DNA from: Symbiodinium natans
Lineage: Eukaryota; Sar; Dinophyceae; Suessiales; Symbiodiniaceae
Assembly (NCBI GenBank): GCA_905221605.1
Contig: CAJNDS010002514.1
Location: 356,914-384,360, forward strand
DNA length: 27,447 nt
Direction of reading: 5' to 3'
Shown: positions 7,403-16,585 of the stretch, in pieces
How positions within the stretch are numbered: position 1 is the stretch's first letter
How the letters are laid out: the number at the start of each line of letters is the position of its first letter
Position numbers and translations under genes: made by a program
The notes under the pieces: model-generated
What the model saw: only the letters and a program-made list of their open reading frames with translations
The model's database searches: none
Told to the model about the DNA's origin: nothing

Positions 7403-7957
7403 TTATGGTCTGCACGTCGAGCATGGTTTGAACAACATCTCAACCTCTGCCTTCTGGTAGGACTTGACGTCTTGCTCGGCTGAATTAATTATCTTACCGC
7501 ATCCTTTGCGGTGATAGATGGTGCTCTTCTTGGTGACGAACACTACGTTGGGGTCCACTTCGTTGTTGAGGTTTGGGTGAGTGCGAGTGGACATCCCGGG
7601 TTTCGGGTCGAGGTCGATGGGTTTGTCCCCATGGCAAAGAGGAGCGAAACCCTTGTAGTTGAGGAAGCGGGTGTTAGATGCCGATGCCGAGCTTGGGGTA
7701 GTGGCGCGTGTGGAGTCTGGATTGCCTTCTGTTTTGACCTTCTTGGACGCAGGGGAATCACGTTGCTCTTCAGGTTCTCCGAGGGGTCTGTGGCCGTGTT
7801 GGAGCCTTTGAACGTCGTTGCACATGATGGCGTTGGTGATGTGCTGTGCGGCTAGAGCTTTGTCATGGTCCGGTAGCCGGAGGTAGCATGTGGTGATGTC
7901 GTTGGGGTCCGATGCGGCCATGATGAGCCATGCCGCCATCACTTCATTGGACGCCAT
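7403..7957 (-). CDS. 184-aa protein with C-terminal Ada-like Cys/His module
   Basis: It starts at an ATG (7957, context CGCAATGG) and ends in TAA. Residues 1-50 look helical, and 60-125 are a polar Ser/Pro/Thr linker with a KKVK nuclear-signal-like motif (72-75). The C-terminal 45 residues carry VFVTKKSTIYHRKGC and, at the very end, PCSTCRP. The YH-x3-C ... PC-x2-C-x-P arrangement (H149, C153, C179, C182) resembles the small zinc module of Ada-type metal-binding domains, which is also found at the C-termini of some nucleases and DNA-uptake proteins. That resemblance is by motif only. It lies between the paralogue cluster and the zinc-finger gene. It could bind DNA or RNA, but function is unknown. 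Confidence 0.7.
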   Translation of the reverse strand: MASNEVMAAWLIMAASDPNDITTCYLRLPDHDKALAAQHITNAIMCNDVQRLQHGHRPLGEPEEQRDSPASKKVKTEGNPDSTRATTPSSASASNTRFLNYKGFAPLCHGDKPIDLDPKPGMSTRTHPNLNNEVDPNVVFVTKKSTIYHRKGCGKIINSAEQDVKSYQKAEVEMLFKPCSTCRP

Positions 7958-8144
7958 TGCGCTGTGATGAGGTCTGCGTGGTCACTGAGCTGTCTACTTC
8001 AGATGGGAAAGCAGTGGTGGGGGCAAGGGAAGGGGAACATATCAAGCACACTGTACAACACAAGAGGCAGCATGAGCTTCTCCGACGCTTCTTTTAGCTG
8101 TGTGGTCAGCAGTGGGTCTCAGGTCGGAGGACGTGGTCATTGTC

Positions 8145-9464
8145 TTAATGATCGGGATGGGTCGTGACTGGTGCTCCACTGTGTCCGAAGTCCGTTAGCC
8201 GCATGTGGTGGTAGTTGAGCAGGTATTCTCTGTTGTCGTTGAGCGCGTGGTGCATGATGTTCTGGATAGTTTGGTTGTGCTGCCGCATCCAATGTATCGT
8301 AGCTGTAGCAATGGGCTTGGGTCGCATCAGGATGGCCACCGCATCCTTGTAGTAGTTGATCATCAAGGTCGTGGCGAAGGTGCGATCACATTGGGCTTGT
8401 TGTTCCACTATGTCCCTGTGTTCATCTGAGTTGGTGAAGTTGTAGCTCTGTTGGCAGTACGACGCAATGTTCTTGAGGAGGGTGTACACTTCGCTGGGTG
8501 ACATTCTGATGTTGAAATCGACTTCTTGGTGTACTTGCCACGTCCAAATCTGGTTGGTGATGGTGGTGTACTTGATGAAGTGCTGGAGATGTCGATGATG
8601 TAGAAATCGATGAGCGGCGCTGATGATCTTCCACGGTTGTAGAGGGAGGGTCGTAAGGAGCACGCCGTATATCTCGGATATGTCTGTGCCATCCGTCCAT
8701 TGCGGATATGTGTCGGGAAACTCGACATGAGATTCGTGGTACATCGGAGGTTCGATGTCGCCGGGGTCCGTGTACGTGTGAAGCATCGCACGTTCCTGTT
8801 GTCGATCAATCGCTAAATGGAATGCGAACAGGTAGAAGTAGTTGAGTTGAGTCTGAATGATGTCGTCCAAAACTTGCGGGTCCACGTGGAACAGATGTTC
8901 GGCTGATTCGCCTATGTGAGGATATGGTTGGTCCGGTTGACGGAAGCGGAGCATGCATCGAGCAAGGTGTGCCATGTCCAGCTGGATTCTGTGCTCGTCC
9001 TCGTGGATTGTCCATTGTGGTTCTGGGGTGCACCGTAGACAATGGTGCATGTATCGAAGGTCGGGTCCTGCATTGTATAGTTTGTGGCACTGACCTTCGA
9101 ATGCTTTGCACGTCCATCTCAACGCGTTGATTTCATGGAGCGGGAGGACCAGTCCTGTGATTTGAATGTGGTCTTCGCTGTTGATCTGCACGAAGGGTCC
9201 GTATGGTCCAGCTGGCGGTACATGTTGAGGAAGCCAGGCCACTGTGGTAGAAGCCGGAACTGTCAGTGCTCTAGCTGGACTCCACCGTAGAAGTTGTATA
9301 GGTTGTGGATGTTGGTGCCGAAGCCTGGCAAGTTGCTCTCTCATGCGAGTTAGCTGGGCGTCACTGAAGTGGGACTCAAACTCGTGTCTTTTCAAGCCGA
9401 TGTTGATTTCGTAGTGCCAGTACATGTACTCCAGGATCGTTGTGATGGACGTGTCCGGGATCAT
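8145..9464 (-). CDS. 439-aa element protein, paralogue family member 3
   Basis: It starts at an ATG (9464) and ends in TAA. It is the third of three neighbouring ORFs of similar length that look like ancient paralogues. Residues 302-332 (ITNQIWTW...MSPSEVYTLLKNI) align with 344-376 of the 468-aa ORF (IHNTIRTW...MTYDEVSTILKRL) and with 289-335 of the 449-aa ORF. Residues 112-130 (INALRWTCKAFEGQCHKLY) faintly recall the second half of an F-box, but the first half is missing, so I do not call one. The protein is rich in His, Gln and aromatic residues, with no signal peptide or membrane segment evident. No known family is recognised. A structural or replication role would be speculation. Confidence 0.75.
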   Translation of the reverse strand: MIPDTSITTILEYMYWHYEINIGLKRHEFESHFSDAQLTRMREQLARLRHQHPQPIQLLRWSPARALTVPASTTVAWLPQHVPPAGPYGPFVQINSEDHIQITGLVLPLHEINALRWTCKAFEGQCHKLYNAGPDLRYMHHCLRCTPEPQWTIHEDEHRIQLDMAHLARCMLRFRQPDQPYPHIGESAEHLFHVDPQVLDDIIQTQLNYFYLFAFHLAIDRQQERAMLHTYTDPGDIEPPMYHESHVEFPDTYPQWTDGTDISEIYGVLLTTLPLQPWKIISAAHRFLHHRHLQHFIKYTTITNQIWTWQVHQEVDFNIRMSPSEVYTLLKNIASYCQQSYNFTNSDEHRDIVEQQAQCDRTFATTLMINYYKDAVAILMRPKPIATATIHWMRQHNQTIQNIMHHALNDNREYLLNYHHMRLTDFGHSGAPVTTHPDH

Positions 9465-9610
9465 ATTGCTCTGGGCTAGATAAATGAGTGGTGGTACCGA
9501 GCTCTGAGCACCGGGGACGGGTGAGGTGGCTTGGGCTTACTCATGCACTGCGGATTGATCTCGCACAACTAGCAAGCATCTTTTTCATCGGACGAAACTG
9601 GTGCATTGGT

Positions 9611-11017
9611 TTAAATAATTGGGTGGGAGTAAATGGGAAAAGTCTGTCCATTGGTATTCATGCGCATCGGGGTGGTCCTGTAGTACGCGTTGGGCGGAAA
9701 CTGGTAGTGCCAGAACTTGACGATGAAGTGGCAGTGCGTGTCGATCCAGAGTTCACTGAATGGTGGGCCTCCCTCTGTGTCCGCGAACTCCTCCTGCATG
9801 TCTTGTGCGAGTTGTTGCAAGTCGAAATCAACGCGGGATCCATTGTCGGTCATCTCTCTGGTTCTATGAGGGCATATGCCGTGTTGTTCCAGACGTTTGA
9901 GAATGGTGGATACCTCGTCGTAGGTCATGAACTGTGTGTCCCCTTGGATGAACAAGTAGTACCAGGTGCGTATGGTGTTGTGGATGTTGAACATACGGAT
10001 AATACGAAAATGTCTGGTGGGATCATTTTCACATAGTTGGGCGGCGAGGTACTCGATGGAGGATAACTCTGGCCAGGCTTGTTCATGCGATATGGCCTGG
10101 ATGTAGTTGAGCATCATCAGGCATTGTATGTGACCAGTCTGGTACTCCTCTGTGACTTGGGGCGTGTGTTGGACATATAATCCCAGCATGCCGCGATGTG
10201 CGAAGTAGCACTCCTCGATAAAGAGGTCGCTGCGGTCCACGTGTCTATATGGGATTTGACTGACGGGTTGCGGCTCAAAGACGAGTTCCGTGCCACCCTT
10301 TGTCATCCGTTTGTTGCGCCACTGAAATGCCAACACGGCTGGCCACGTGCATCTGTGGTCGTGCATGGGATAGATATGTTTTTGTGTTTCCGGTAGTATA
10401 CGCATATCCACCAGATGGCGGTAGAAGTCCCTGGGGAGCTCTTCATTGCGTACGAGGAACTTGAACGTAACGAAGTCAGGTTCTCCTTGTTTGATGGTTT
10501 GGATCGCATTGTTGACTTGTTTGCTAACGCATTTCAGGATTTGGCTTTGGTACATCTCCATGTAGAAGCCGTGAATGATCGTGGTGTTCAGGTTCGCGTA
10601 CTGTACGACTGGTCGGGATCTTGCATGGTCCGCAAACTGAAATGGAAGAGGCAGACCGTATCGATGGCGTAGTTGGGCTCGCAAAATCTGATGGGCGAAA
10701 ACGGCTCCTTTGTGTAGTCGCTGTTGGCCTGCGGCCAGGGAGTCAGCTTCCGCGGGTAGATCCTGCGTGACGCATCGATGTATCAAAGACTCTGGGTCGT
10801 CGTGTTGCGCGAGGGAATGCTGTAGATGAGGATGGGGGGAAAGGGTAGGGTCCAGGCGCAACATCGTGTTGTTCCTTTTTGCTCGTAGTGCTTGAAGGTG
10901 AAACTTCACTTCCTCGTCTGTCATGTGCCTGAGGTCCCTGGAGATGCCCTGGTCCATGAAGATGACTCTGTATTTCTTGCCGAGCTCCGGGAGTATCAGA
11001 GGGATGATTTGATCCAT
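9611..11017 (-). CDS. 468-aa element protein, paralogue family member 2
   Basis: It starts at an ATG (11017) and ends in TAA; the gap to the next ORF is 146 bp. Its N-terminus (KKYRVIFMDQGISRDL, residues 14-29) mirrors that of the 449-aa ORF (GPLHVIFMDEHELEME). Residues 184-207 (TFKFLVRNEELPRDFYRHLV) mirror TFVCLLPTQNQMLTPVSKFL, and 344-376 mirror both siblings. The order of these blocks is the same in each, supporting duplication of a whole gene. The short WIDTHCHF motif (424-431) recalls metal-binding HxH motifs but stands alone. No domain is recognised. An N-terminal VIFMD strand followed by helices is the only structural hint. Confidence 0.75.
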   Translation of the reverse strand: MDQIIPLILPELGKKYRVIFMDQGISRDLRHMTDEEVKFHLQALRAKRNNTMLRLDPTLSPHPHLQHSLAQHDDPESLIHRCVTQDLPAEADSLAAGQQRLHKGAVFAHQILRAQLRHRYGLPLPFQFADHARSRPVVQYANLNTTIIHGFYMEMYQSQILKCVSKQVNNAIQTIKQGEPDFVTFKFLVRNEELPRDFYRHLVDMRILPETQKHIYPMHDHRCTWPAVLAFQWRNKRMTKGGTELVFEPQPVSQIPYRHVDRSDLFIEECYFAHRGMLGLYVQHTPQVTEEYQTGHIQCLMMLNYIQAISHEQAWPELSSIEYLAAQLCENDPTRHFRIIRMFNIHNTIRTWYYLFIQGDTQFMTYDEVSTILKRLEQHGICPHRTREMTDNGSRVDFDLQQLAQDMQEEFADTEGGPPFSELWIDTHCHFIVKFWHYQFPPNAYYRTTPMRMNTNGQTFPIYSHPII

Positions 11018-11347
11018 CTTGCTCTGCTATGTACAGTAACTGCTTGAAGGTCTCTCACCGCATGTCACATGCTATTTGCAGCTCAACATGGGAATGCGCT
11101 TTTCAACTACTCAACGGCATGCTGTTATAGCAGTACTTCTGCCCTTGTACCGGTATGCTGGTCGTGGAAAGGATGCATCACAGGCAAATCATGTCTCTGC
11201 TCAGTGGAATGCATGCTCCGAAAGGCTGAACTGCGAACTTCTAAGTTTTCAGACTTCACAACGCACTGCAAACGGATCTTGTCCGCATTGGTCTACGGGT
11301 CTTCCATCCAGGGGTGGGTGGAATTGGGTCTTGTGTCTTCGAAGAGA
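11018..11347. other. Intergenic spacer, 330 bp
   Basis: Between the 449-aa and 468-aa ORFs. No ORF on either strand has protein-like composition, and no repeat shared with the other spacers was seen. A short palindromic gcatgtcacatgc lies about 65 bp upstream of the 468-aa start. Confidence 0.4.
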
Positions 11348-12697
11348 TCAGTCCACGGACAGGTCCGGCTCGGTGTAGCTGTTGTAGGTGGTCGTCGGGA
11401 ACCGTTGAACCGGATTCCATTCTTGGCGTCTTTGCCAGAGCTCTTCTTCGTCTGAAATGGTGCCTACGTCTTCGAAGAGCGTGTGGCTGGAGAGCGGATG
11501 GTTGGGCTGCCGGTGGTCGTGCTCTGCGTGCAGTAGAGATGAGACTAGTCGTTTGTGTTGACGTAGCCACTCTGTCAGATTGTCACGTAGAGGTTGCATG
11601 GGGATAGCGCAGGTGGAGCCGTTGAAGTCTAGGATGGTGTAGTCCGGGCCGAAGATTTCTCTTGTGAAGCGCCATTCTGCGTGTCTGGGGCTGAAAAACT
11701 TGAGGACGTGTATCATCATGTGGATGTCGGCGCGTGAGAAGATATTGTTCTGCAAACAGGACTCGTTGTTCCTGGTTTGCCATTCCTGTAATTTGGTGTC
11801 GACGTAGAGGATGAGCTTGTGCACCCCGAGGATTTCAGGAGGGAGGTACTGCTGGAACTCCTCGACCGTGTGCTGTCGGGTAATCGCCAAGATCGCATTC
11901 CACTCCATGTCATCTTGAAGTTGGCGTTCTAAGTGCGAGGGGCGTGGGTTGGCTTTCTGGATGAAGATGACGCGTCCATCATGTAGCGATCTCGTGGTGG
12001 GATCTGGCAGGTCTTCTAGGAACAACTTGTCACCAATCTGGAAACCTCTTCTGGCCATTGTGGCTATGCGGACCGTGGTCTCGTACCACTGCGAGGCAAT
12101 CAGAGCTGTGTTAGCCGATTCATACTTGGAGAAGACGATCTGGGCGATGTGGGGTAGGCACAGTGCCGCACCGGGATGTGGGTGGTCATCTCGAAGAGGT
12201 TTTTCAACGTAGTGACCTTTGATGTGAGTGGGGATGCGGCGGATGATTCGCTGAATGTTGAGCTCATGCTTGGTTTTGTCACGTACCTCTTGGCCGAGAA
12301 ATTTTGAAACCGGGGTGAGCATCTGATTTTGAGTTGGTAGTAGACACACAAATGTGGCCGTCGTAGATGTGCTGGAGGAGATGTAGAGGTCCTGAAAGCC
12401 ATGGAATGTCATCATCATGTTCTTGAGCGCTTGGTAGGTGATGGCATTCCTGATATTGATGTGCCAGCCTTCGTATGCTTTGAAGTACGACGGGTCGATG
12501 ACTTTGTGTAGGGGTGCCTTCTCCGTGTAGTACGCTGGGGCCGTGTGGTACGTGTCGTCGAGGTAGTTGTACCGTTGGTAGAAGGGTTCCATGCTGTAGT
12601 GTGGATCTCTGCGCAGATGCTCCATTTCGAGTTCGTGCTCGTCCATGAAGATCACGTGGAGGGGACCGGTCAGGAAGTCCAGTATGTGGCTCCACAT
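11348..12697 (-). CDS. 449-aa element protein, paralogue family member 1
   Basis: I start it at the ATG at 12697 (MWSHILDFL). The frame stays open to 12757 but has no earlier ATG. It ends in TGA. A decayed copy of its first ~105 residues at 755-1082 keeps the same wording, including PNMWSH, so some coding sequence before MWSH is possible. Notable stretches: HVIFMDEHEL (14-23), DPSYFKAYEGWHINI (68-82), TFVCLLPTQNQML (115-127) and an acidic ISDEEELWQ near the end. Blocks in common order with the 468-aa and 439-aa ORFs mark a three-member family. No known domain is recognised. It is the first of the family in transcription order and the one whose copy survives in the left flank. Confidence 0.78.
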   Translation of the reverse strand: MWSHILDFLTGPLHVIFMDEHELEMEHLRRDPHYSMEPFYQRYNYLDDTYHTAPAYYTEKAPLHKVIDPSYFKAYEGWHINIRNAITYQALKNMMMTFHGFQDLYISSSTSTTATFVCLLPTQNQMLTPVSKFLGQEVRDKTKHELNIQRIIRRIPTHIKGHYVEKPLRDDHPHPGAALCLPHIAQIVFSKYESANTALIASQWYETTVRIATMARRGFQIGDKLFLEDLPDPTTRSLHDGRVIFIQKANPRPSHLERQLQDDMEWNAILAITRQHTVEEFQQYLPPEILGVHKLILYVDTKLQEWQTRNNESCLQNNIFSRADIHMMIHVLKFFSPRHAEWRFTREIFGPDYTILDFNGSTCAIPMQPLRDNLTEWLRQHKRLVSSLLHAEHDHRQPNHPLSSHTLFEDVGTISDEEELWQRRQEWNPVQRFPTTTYNSYTEPDLSVD

Positions 12698-12986
12698 GTT
12701 GGGCTGGGGAAAGGGACGGGGTCGGGTTCGTGCCAAAAAACTGTGGTAATGTTCTCATGCGTGATAGTGAAGAGATGAGGTCTGCCATGGGCAGGGGGAA
12801 GGGGAGAAAGGGGACGGGGGAGGTGCTTAGGTCGGCATGGCTTCAACTCGCATCTTGTCAGTTAATGGCCTCTTTTGGATTCGCAAGAGGGCTTGTGTGG
12901 CGCAGGTGTGTGATGCTGTATGCAGTGGTGATCAGGAAGATCACAATGTTCTCGGCAATCATATCGTCGATTTCCACGGCATGTTT

Positions 12987-13892
12987 CTACTTCACCGCCG
13001 GGTACATCTCGTCTTCAGAGATTTGGGATCGTCGATCATCTTCTTCTTCAGGCGGTGGATGGTAGGGCATTGGTGAGTTGTGTGGGGTGTCCTTCTTGGG
13101 TTCTGAGGGTTGTGCAGTTGGATCTGGCATTGGGCTATCCTCCTCGCGTCGGTGGATCGTGTGGTCGCCCTTGTACATGAAGCTTCTCTTGGTCTCCTTG
13201 TCGTAGTGCGTGTGATACTGCCAGCTGTTCTGGTGCCATGGGTGTTTCCAGAGCAGCTGGTGCTGGTGTGAATCTTCTTTGGCTTTTTTGCGTATCGCAG
13301 CGAGGCGAACGGCAAAGGGATGGGAATGAAGGGCTTGGGCGAAAATGTGATATGTTGTGTCATTCCACTGGGTGTGGGCCTTCCACTCTTTGCACTTTTC
13401 CGGGTCTTGGATGGCCTCCCATGTCGTCAAAACGGGTTGGTCCGCGAGCCAATCCGCGGCCACATGTGTGTGTGGATCGAGGTGTGCGAGGGAGATGTCC
13501 TGGAGCAGGTCCGAGGTGATGCCGTCGAACTCGAGGTGCAAGCGCGGGTCATCCGGTTGGTACTGTTGTCGTCTCTTCTTGGTTGCTTGTGGTGGTTCGT
13601 CTTGATGAGGTAGGTGTGCGGGTTGTGGTGTGGGCATGGAGATCTTGTCGAGGTGGTAGCCGAAGTTCTTGTGCCAATCTTGCAGGTGTCCCCAGATTGA
13701 GAGCGCCTCGCTGGTGGGGATCATGATGGGCGTGAAGGGATGGGGTGAGTTGCCGATTTTGGTGAGTTGTTCAAGTAGAAGTTGGGCGGTGTACCAGCGG
13801 ATGGGGATGTGGATGTCGGGGAGTTCCAAGTAATCCTGATCGTACGCGGCCTGCACTGCCTTGTTGAACGCCGTCTGGGTCAACCAACTCAT
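12987..13892 (-). CDS. 301-aa element protein with KKRR motif and acidic tail
   Basis: The start is the ATG at 13892 (MSWLTQTAFNKAVQ). The frame is open about 31 codons further upstream but with no ATG. It ends in TAG. Residues 1-85 look folded, with aromatic-rich helices (IRWYTAQLLLEQL, ALSIWGHLQDW). KKRRQQ (105-110) is a candidate nuclear signal. A second folded part spans about 115-245, with several Trp/His clusters (LLWKHPWHQNSWQYHTHYD). The tail is Pro- and Glu/Asp-rich (PPPEEEDDRR). No family is recognised. It lies between the SR-rich 292-aa ORF and the paralogue cluster. Confidence 0.72.
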   Translation of the reverse strand: MSWLTQTAFNKAVQAAYDQDYLELPDIHIPIRWYTAQLLLEQLTKIGNSPHPFTPIMIPTSEALSIWGHLQDWHKNFGYHLDKISMPTPQPAHLPHQDEPPQATKKRRQQYQPDDPRLHLEFDGITSDLLQDISLAHLDPHTHVAADWLADQPVLTTWEAIQDPEKCKEWKAHTQWNDTTYHIFAQALHSHPFAVRLAAIRKKAKEDSHQHQLLWKHPWHQNSWQYHTHYDKETKRSFMYKGDHTIHRREEDSPMPDPTAQPSEPKKDTPHNSPMPYHPPPEEEDDRRSQISEDEMYPAVK

Positions 13893-14230
13893 GAGGTGGG
13901 GCGATCGGGGAAAGGTGAATGGGTGATGGTGCGAGTGTGGTTGATCTGAAAATGGTTTGGCTTCCGCAGTGTCACACAATCTCACTCATGCTAGTGCCTA
14001 CTGTTCCTACAGGTCCTGTCCACTTTCAATCGAGTCAAAAACTCAGTGTGCGGATTGACATGGTGCGTGCACTTCAGACCTCTCCGAGGAACAGGTTTTG
14101 TACTTATGATGCCGGCAGACATGTTGCGCTTGCCGAATCTCCGTCCGGCAGCGCCATCTCAAGACACACTTCGTCTTAAGGAATTGTCTATACCACCCTA
14201 TGTCAGAGAACTCCGCTGATCTCACTGTCA
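13893..14230. other. Intergenic spacer, 338 bp
   Basis: Between the 292-aa and 301-aa ORFs. No repeat, hairpin or protein-like ORF was recognised. The frame of the 301-aa ORF remains open into its first 90 bases without an ATG. Confidence 0.4.
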
Positions 14231-15109
14231 TCATCGTCGGCATCCGTAGTGTTGCCAGGTGGGATGACTGTGGACACGGGGCATGGGTTTGGGGCTGGGT
14301 CTGGGAGTAGGGTCCGTGGGCACTGGTGGTGCGGGTCTGGGGTCATTGTCTCCTCGGTGCGATGATGCCGGATGTCTGGTCGACTGAGAATCATGTCGTG
14401 CCGGTCCCGGTGCCGTCGATGACGAGGCGCGCGATGTTCTTGGGGACTTGGGTTTAGCTTTGACTGCGATGGTCTTGGTGACGACTAGTTGGTTTTCTGC
14501 TTGCTGGAGGTCCTCAAAGGTGCGGCGGTAGTTCTTGATGCTGTCCACGGTGTCGTCTTCCAGGATCTTGTACATGCCGTTTTCAGTGATCTGCTGTCTG
14601 TCCATCATATCGATGAACTCGTATACGGTGCAACCCGGGCGCTTTGTTGGAACTGCCAGCGAACTGGGTGTGAACCAGTTGAGCGCTTCGGAACTTCGTA
14701 TCACGGTGTCACCCTTGGCATCCTGAAAGCTCTTGAGGAGGGTTCTGAACAGGTCAGCTTGGTGCACGTGTTCACGTAGTTTGAGTGCGGTAGAGTTGAT
14801 GTCGAAGATCTTCTGTATCGCGTTCATAGTGATGGAATTGTCAAAGAGGAGGTTGGAGAGGTCCCCGACTCTGATGTCCTCCATAAGTTGGATGACCTGG
14901 GTCTTTGCCGTGGAGACTGCACTTTGTAGCGCCAGTTTTTGCTGGCTGAGAGGCTCTGGTTGAGACGGATTCTCAGTTCGATGTCGTCGAGGTGGGTCTC
15001 TTGAGTCCATGGCCGGTCTTGTGGCTCTGGTAGTGCGGGGACTTCGTCTGCAGGACCGCGATCTGTTTCGTCGGGGACGTTCATCTCCGTGGTGGTCGTG
15101 CTTCACCAT
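14231..15109 (-). CDS. 292-aa SR/basic N-terminus, helical core protein
   Basis: It starts at an ATG (15109, followed by G) and ends in TGA. Residues 1-45 are strongly basic with Arg-Ser pairs (PRRNRSRSCRRSPRTTR), like SR-protein or nucleic-acid-binding tails. Residues about 55-215 look helical and folded, without low complexity (IQLMEDIRVGDLSNLLF, KNYRRTFEDLQQAENQLVV). The C-terminal 70 residues are Pro/Ser/His-rich and disordered-looking. The layout (basic tail plus helical core) would suit an RNA-packaging or chaperone protein, analogous to ORF1/Gag-like proteins of other retroelements. That is inference, and no Gag motif or zinc knuckle is present. Confidence 0.72.
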   Translation of the reverse strand: MVKHDHHGDERPRRNRSRSCRRSPRTTRATRPAMDSRDPPRRHRTENPSQPEPLSQQKLALQSAVSTAKTQVIQLMEDIRVGDLSNLLFDNSITMNAIQKIFDINSTALKLREHVHQADLFRTLLKSFQDAKGDTVIRSSEALNWFTPSSLAVPTKRPGCTVYEFIDMMDRQQITENGMYKILEDDTVDSIKNYRRTFEDLQQAENQLVVTKTIAVKAKPKSPRTSRASSSTAPGPARHDSQSTRHPASSHRGDNDPRPAPPVPTDPTPRPSPKPMPRVHSHPTWQHYGCRR

Positions 15110-15505
15110 GACTGAGGTGGATGAGCGATGGGAACGTTACTCGATCCAAACAATCTGTCATGTTTCATGATAGTCAGCTGTACAGTGCGTGAATTTCCGT
15201 ATGCAATCAACGTCAAGGGGTTCCGTCACAAAGGGATGGGGGTGAGATGAAGTTTATCATGAAACATGAAGGTGCGGGACTCGCGCTTGGTCTCGGTTCT
15301 TTTGCTCACTCCAAGCCAAGCGTCGGATGTAGGTGAGATAGAACGGGAATCGTTTTTGGTGAAAACAAAATTGACCAAAGCGTAACAATGTTACTGGATG
15401 CTGTGGCGGTGCTGTTGAGGCCAGTTATCATCCAACTTTGCGTTCTGCACGACGTCGTTGAGTGGACAGATGAACTGCGCCGGTTCCGGGTTCCGATTCT
15501 TGAGG
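15110..15505. other. Conserved noncoding spacer with 15-bp inverted repeat
   Basis: Between the 261-aa and 292-aa ORFs. It contains a perfect 15-bp inverted repeat: TCATGTTTCATGATA at 15158-15172 and TATCATGAAACATGA at 15255-15269, about 82 bp apart. Immediately to its right, 15241-15425 is the segment found again at 1161-1345 in a decayed element copy. The older copy keeps only the right arm of the repeat, altered. Better preservation of this noncoding block than of nearby coding debris suggests a functional RNA or regulatory role, for instance a 3' processing or trans-splice signal. Confidence 0.6.
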
Positions 15506-16291
15506 TCATGGATCTTGAAGATGCTGTAGAGGATCATCTCTTTCGAGCGGGGCCCTGGAGTTTGATCTGTACTGTCCAATGGGTGCCTGTCTGGAGGATG
15601 TCGCTGAGCCGGTTGGGGATCGAAGGCACCTGCACAGGTACTTGATGCTTTGGTCGTGTTGAGAAAGGAGTTGGTCGATGTTGTCTAAGCGAGTTCTTGT
15701 CTCGTCCAAGCTTGCGTAGATGGTGGTGTGGGATGATGGATGAGGGTCCTGCGGAATGGTGGCATGGAGGCGGAGTCTGTCTCGTAGTTCTTGTAGTTGG
15801 TGGCGAGTTTGATGTCCGAGAGCATCTAGTCGTACTCCTAGTTCCTGTAGTCGTCGGGCTTGGAGGGTTTGATCACGCTTGATATCGTTGAGTTGTAGGT
15901 GAAGATCGCGGATGGAACTTGTGTGTCGGCTGATGTCGTTGGAGGCGCAGGCTCTTGATGAGTCCGCCCTGTACGCCGCTCGTTTGACGTCCAGGAGTTC
16001 TTGTAATACTGATTGGCTGCAGGTTCGCTCGTAGACGAAAGCGAGCTCTTGTTCGAGCTGGTAGACAGTCTGGTCGAGGGTTCGGATCTTCTCTGCTTGC
16101 GAGGATACTGTGTCCATGAGGAGCTTCACCGCTTCGTCCGTGGTCTGATGGATCGGATCGTTGGGGTTGGCGATCTCATCTGGGATCTCAGAGGCTGTCT
16201 GCATTCTATCCGGCTGGCTGTTGGGATGTTGCTGGCCTGCTGGCTGAGGATCCGGAATGGTCTGCTCCTCGTGCATCTTGTTGGTCGGCAT
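15506..16291 (-). CDS. 261-aa coiled-coil protein
   Basis: It starts at an ATG (16291, context TTCACCATG) and ends in TGA. After a Pro/Gln/Asn-rich N-terminus (1-50), heptad-like patterns of Leu/Ile/Val run through about 52-95 (KIRTLDQTVYQLEQELAFVY), 122-175 (RLQELGVRLDALGHQTRHQL) and 190-220 (TRLDNIDQLLSQHDQSIKYL). The tail is Ser/Arg-rich. Coiled-coil proteins are typical accessory products of retroelements: LINE ORF1p trimers, and some ORFs of rotifer Terminons as I recall. Oligomerisation on element RNA is therefore a plausible but unproven role. It directly follows the reverse transcriptase gene in the transcribed direction. Confidence 0.75.
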   Translation of the reverse strand: MPTNKMHEEQTIPDPQPAGQQHPNSQPDRMQTASEIPDEIANPNDPIHQTTDEAVKLLMDTVSSQAEKIRTLDQTVYQLEQELAFVYERTCSQSVLQELLDVKRAAYRADSSRACASNDISRHTSSIRDLHLQLNDIKRDQTLQARRLQELGVRLDALGHQTRHQLQELRDRLRLHATIPQDPHPSSHTTIYASLDETRTRLDNIDQLLSQHDQSIKYLCRCLRSPTGSATSSRQAPIGQYRSNSRAPLERDDPLQHLQDP

Positions 16292-16585
16292 GGTGAAGAA
16301 TTGGATGATCGACTTGCTGTTCTATCAGCTGGGCAACTTCTTCTATGCTACGTCTGTCACTGCGTCAGCCACTGAAGAGAAGCGCTCTGGGTGGGTGCGG
16401 GGAAGGGTAAGGGCGGACTTCATATGATTGTATGATGTACATGCTCAAAATCACACTTCGCTGCGGGACGTGGGGTTTTGGGGAGGAAAGGTTTGGGGAC
16501 CTCAACGACTGCAATCCGTCACTGCGCATCATGGACACTTGCTGGCGGTCTTTGATATTGATTTTGCTGTGGTACTTCGAGTCAT

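Noticed and set aside
112-9130. F-box in the 439-aa protein
   Set aside because: Only LRWTCKAF resembles the second half of an F-box. The LP...IL...L first half is not present, so the domain is not called.
9488-10036. Plus-strand 182-aa frame and similar plus frames over 17.4-19.2 kb
   Set aside because: These lie opposite clear minus-strand ORFs and arise from the skewed composition. None shows a motif or a conserved copy.
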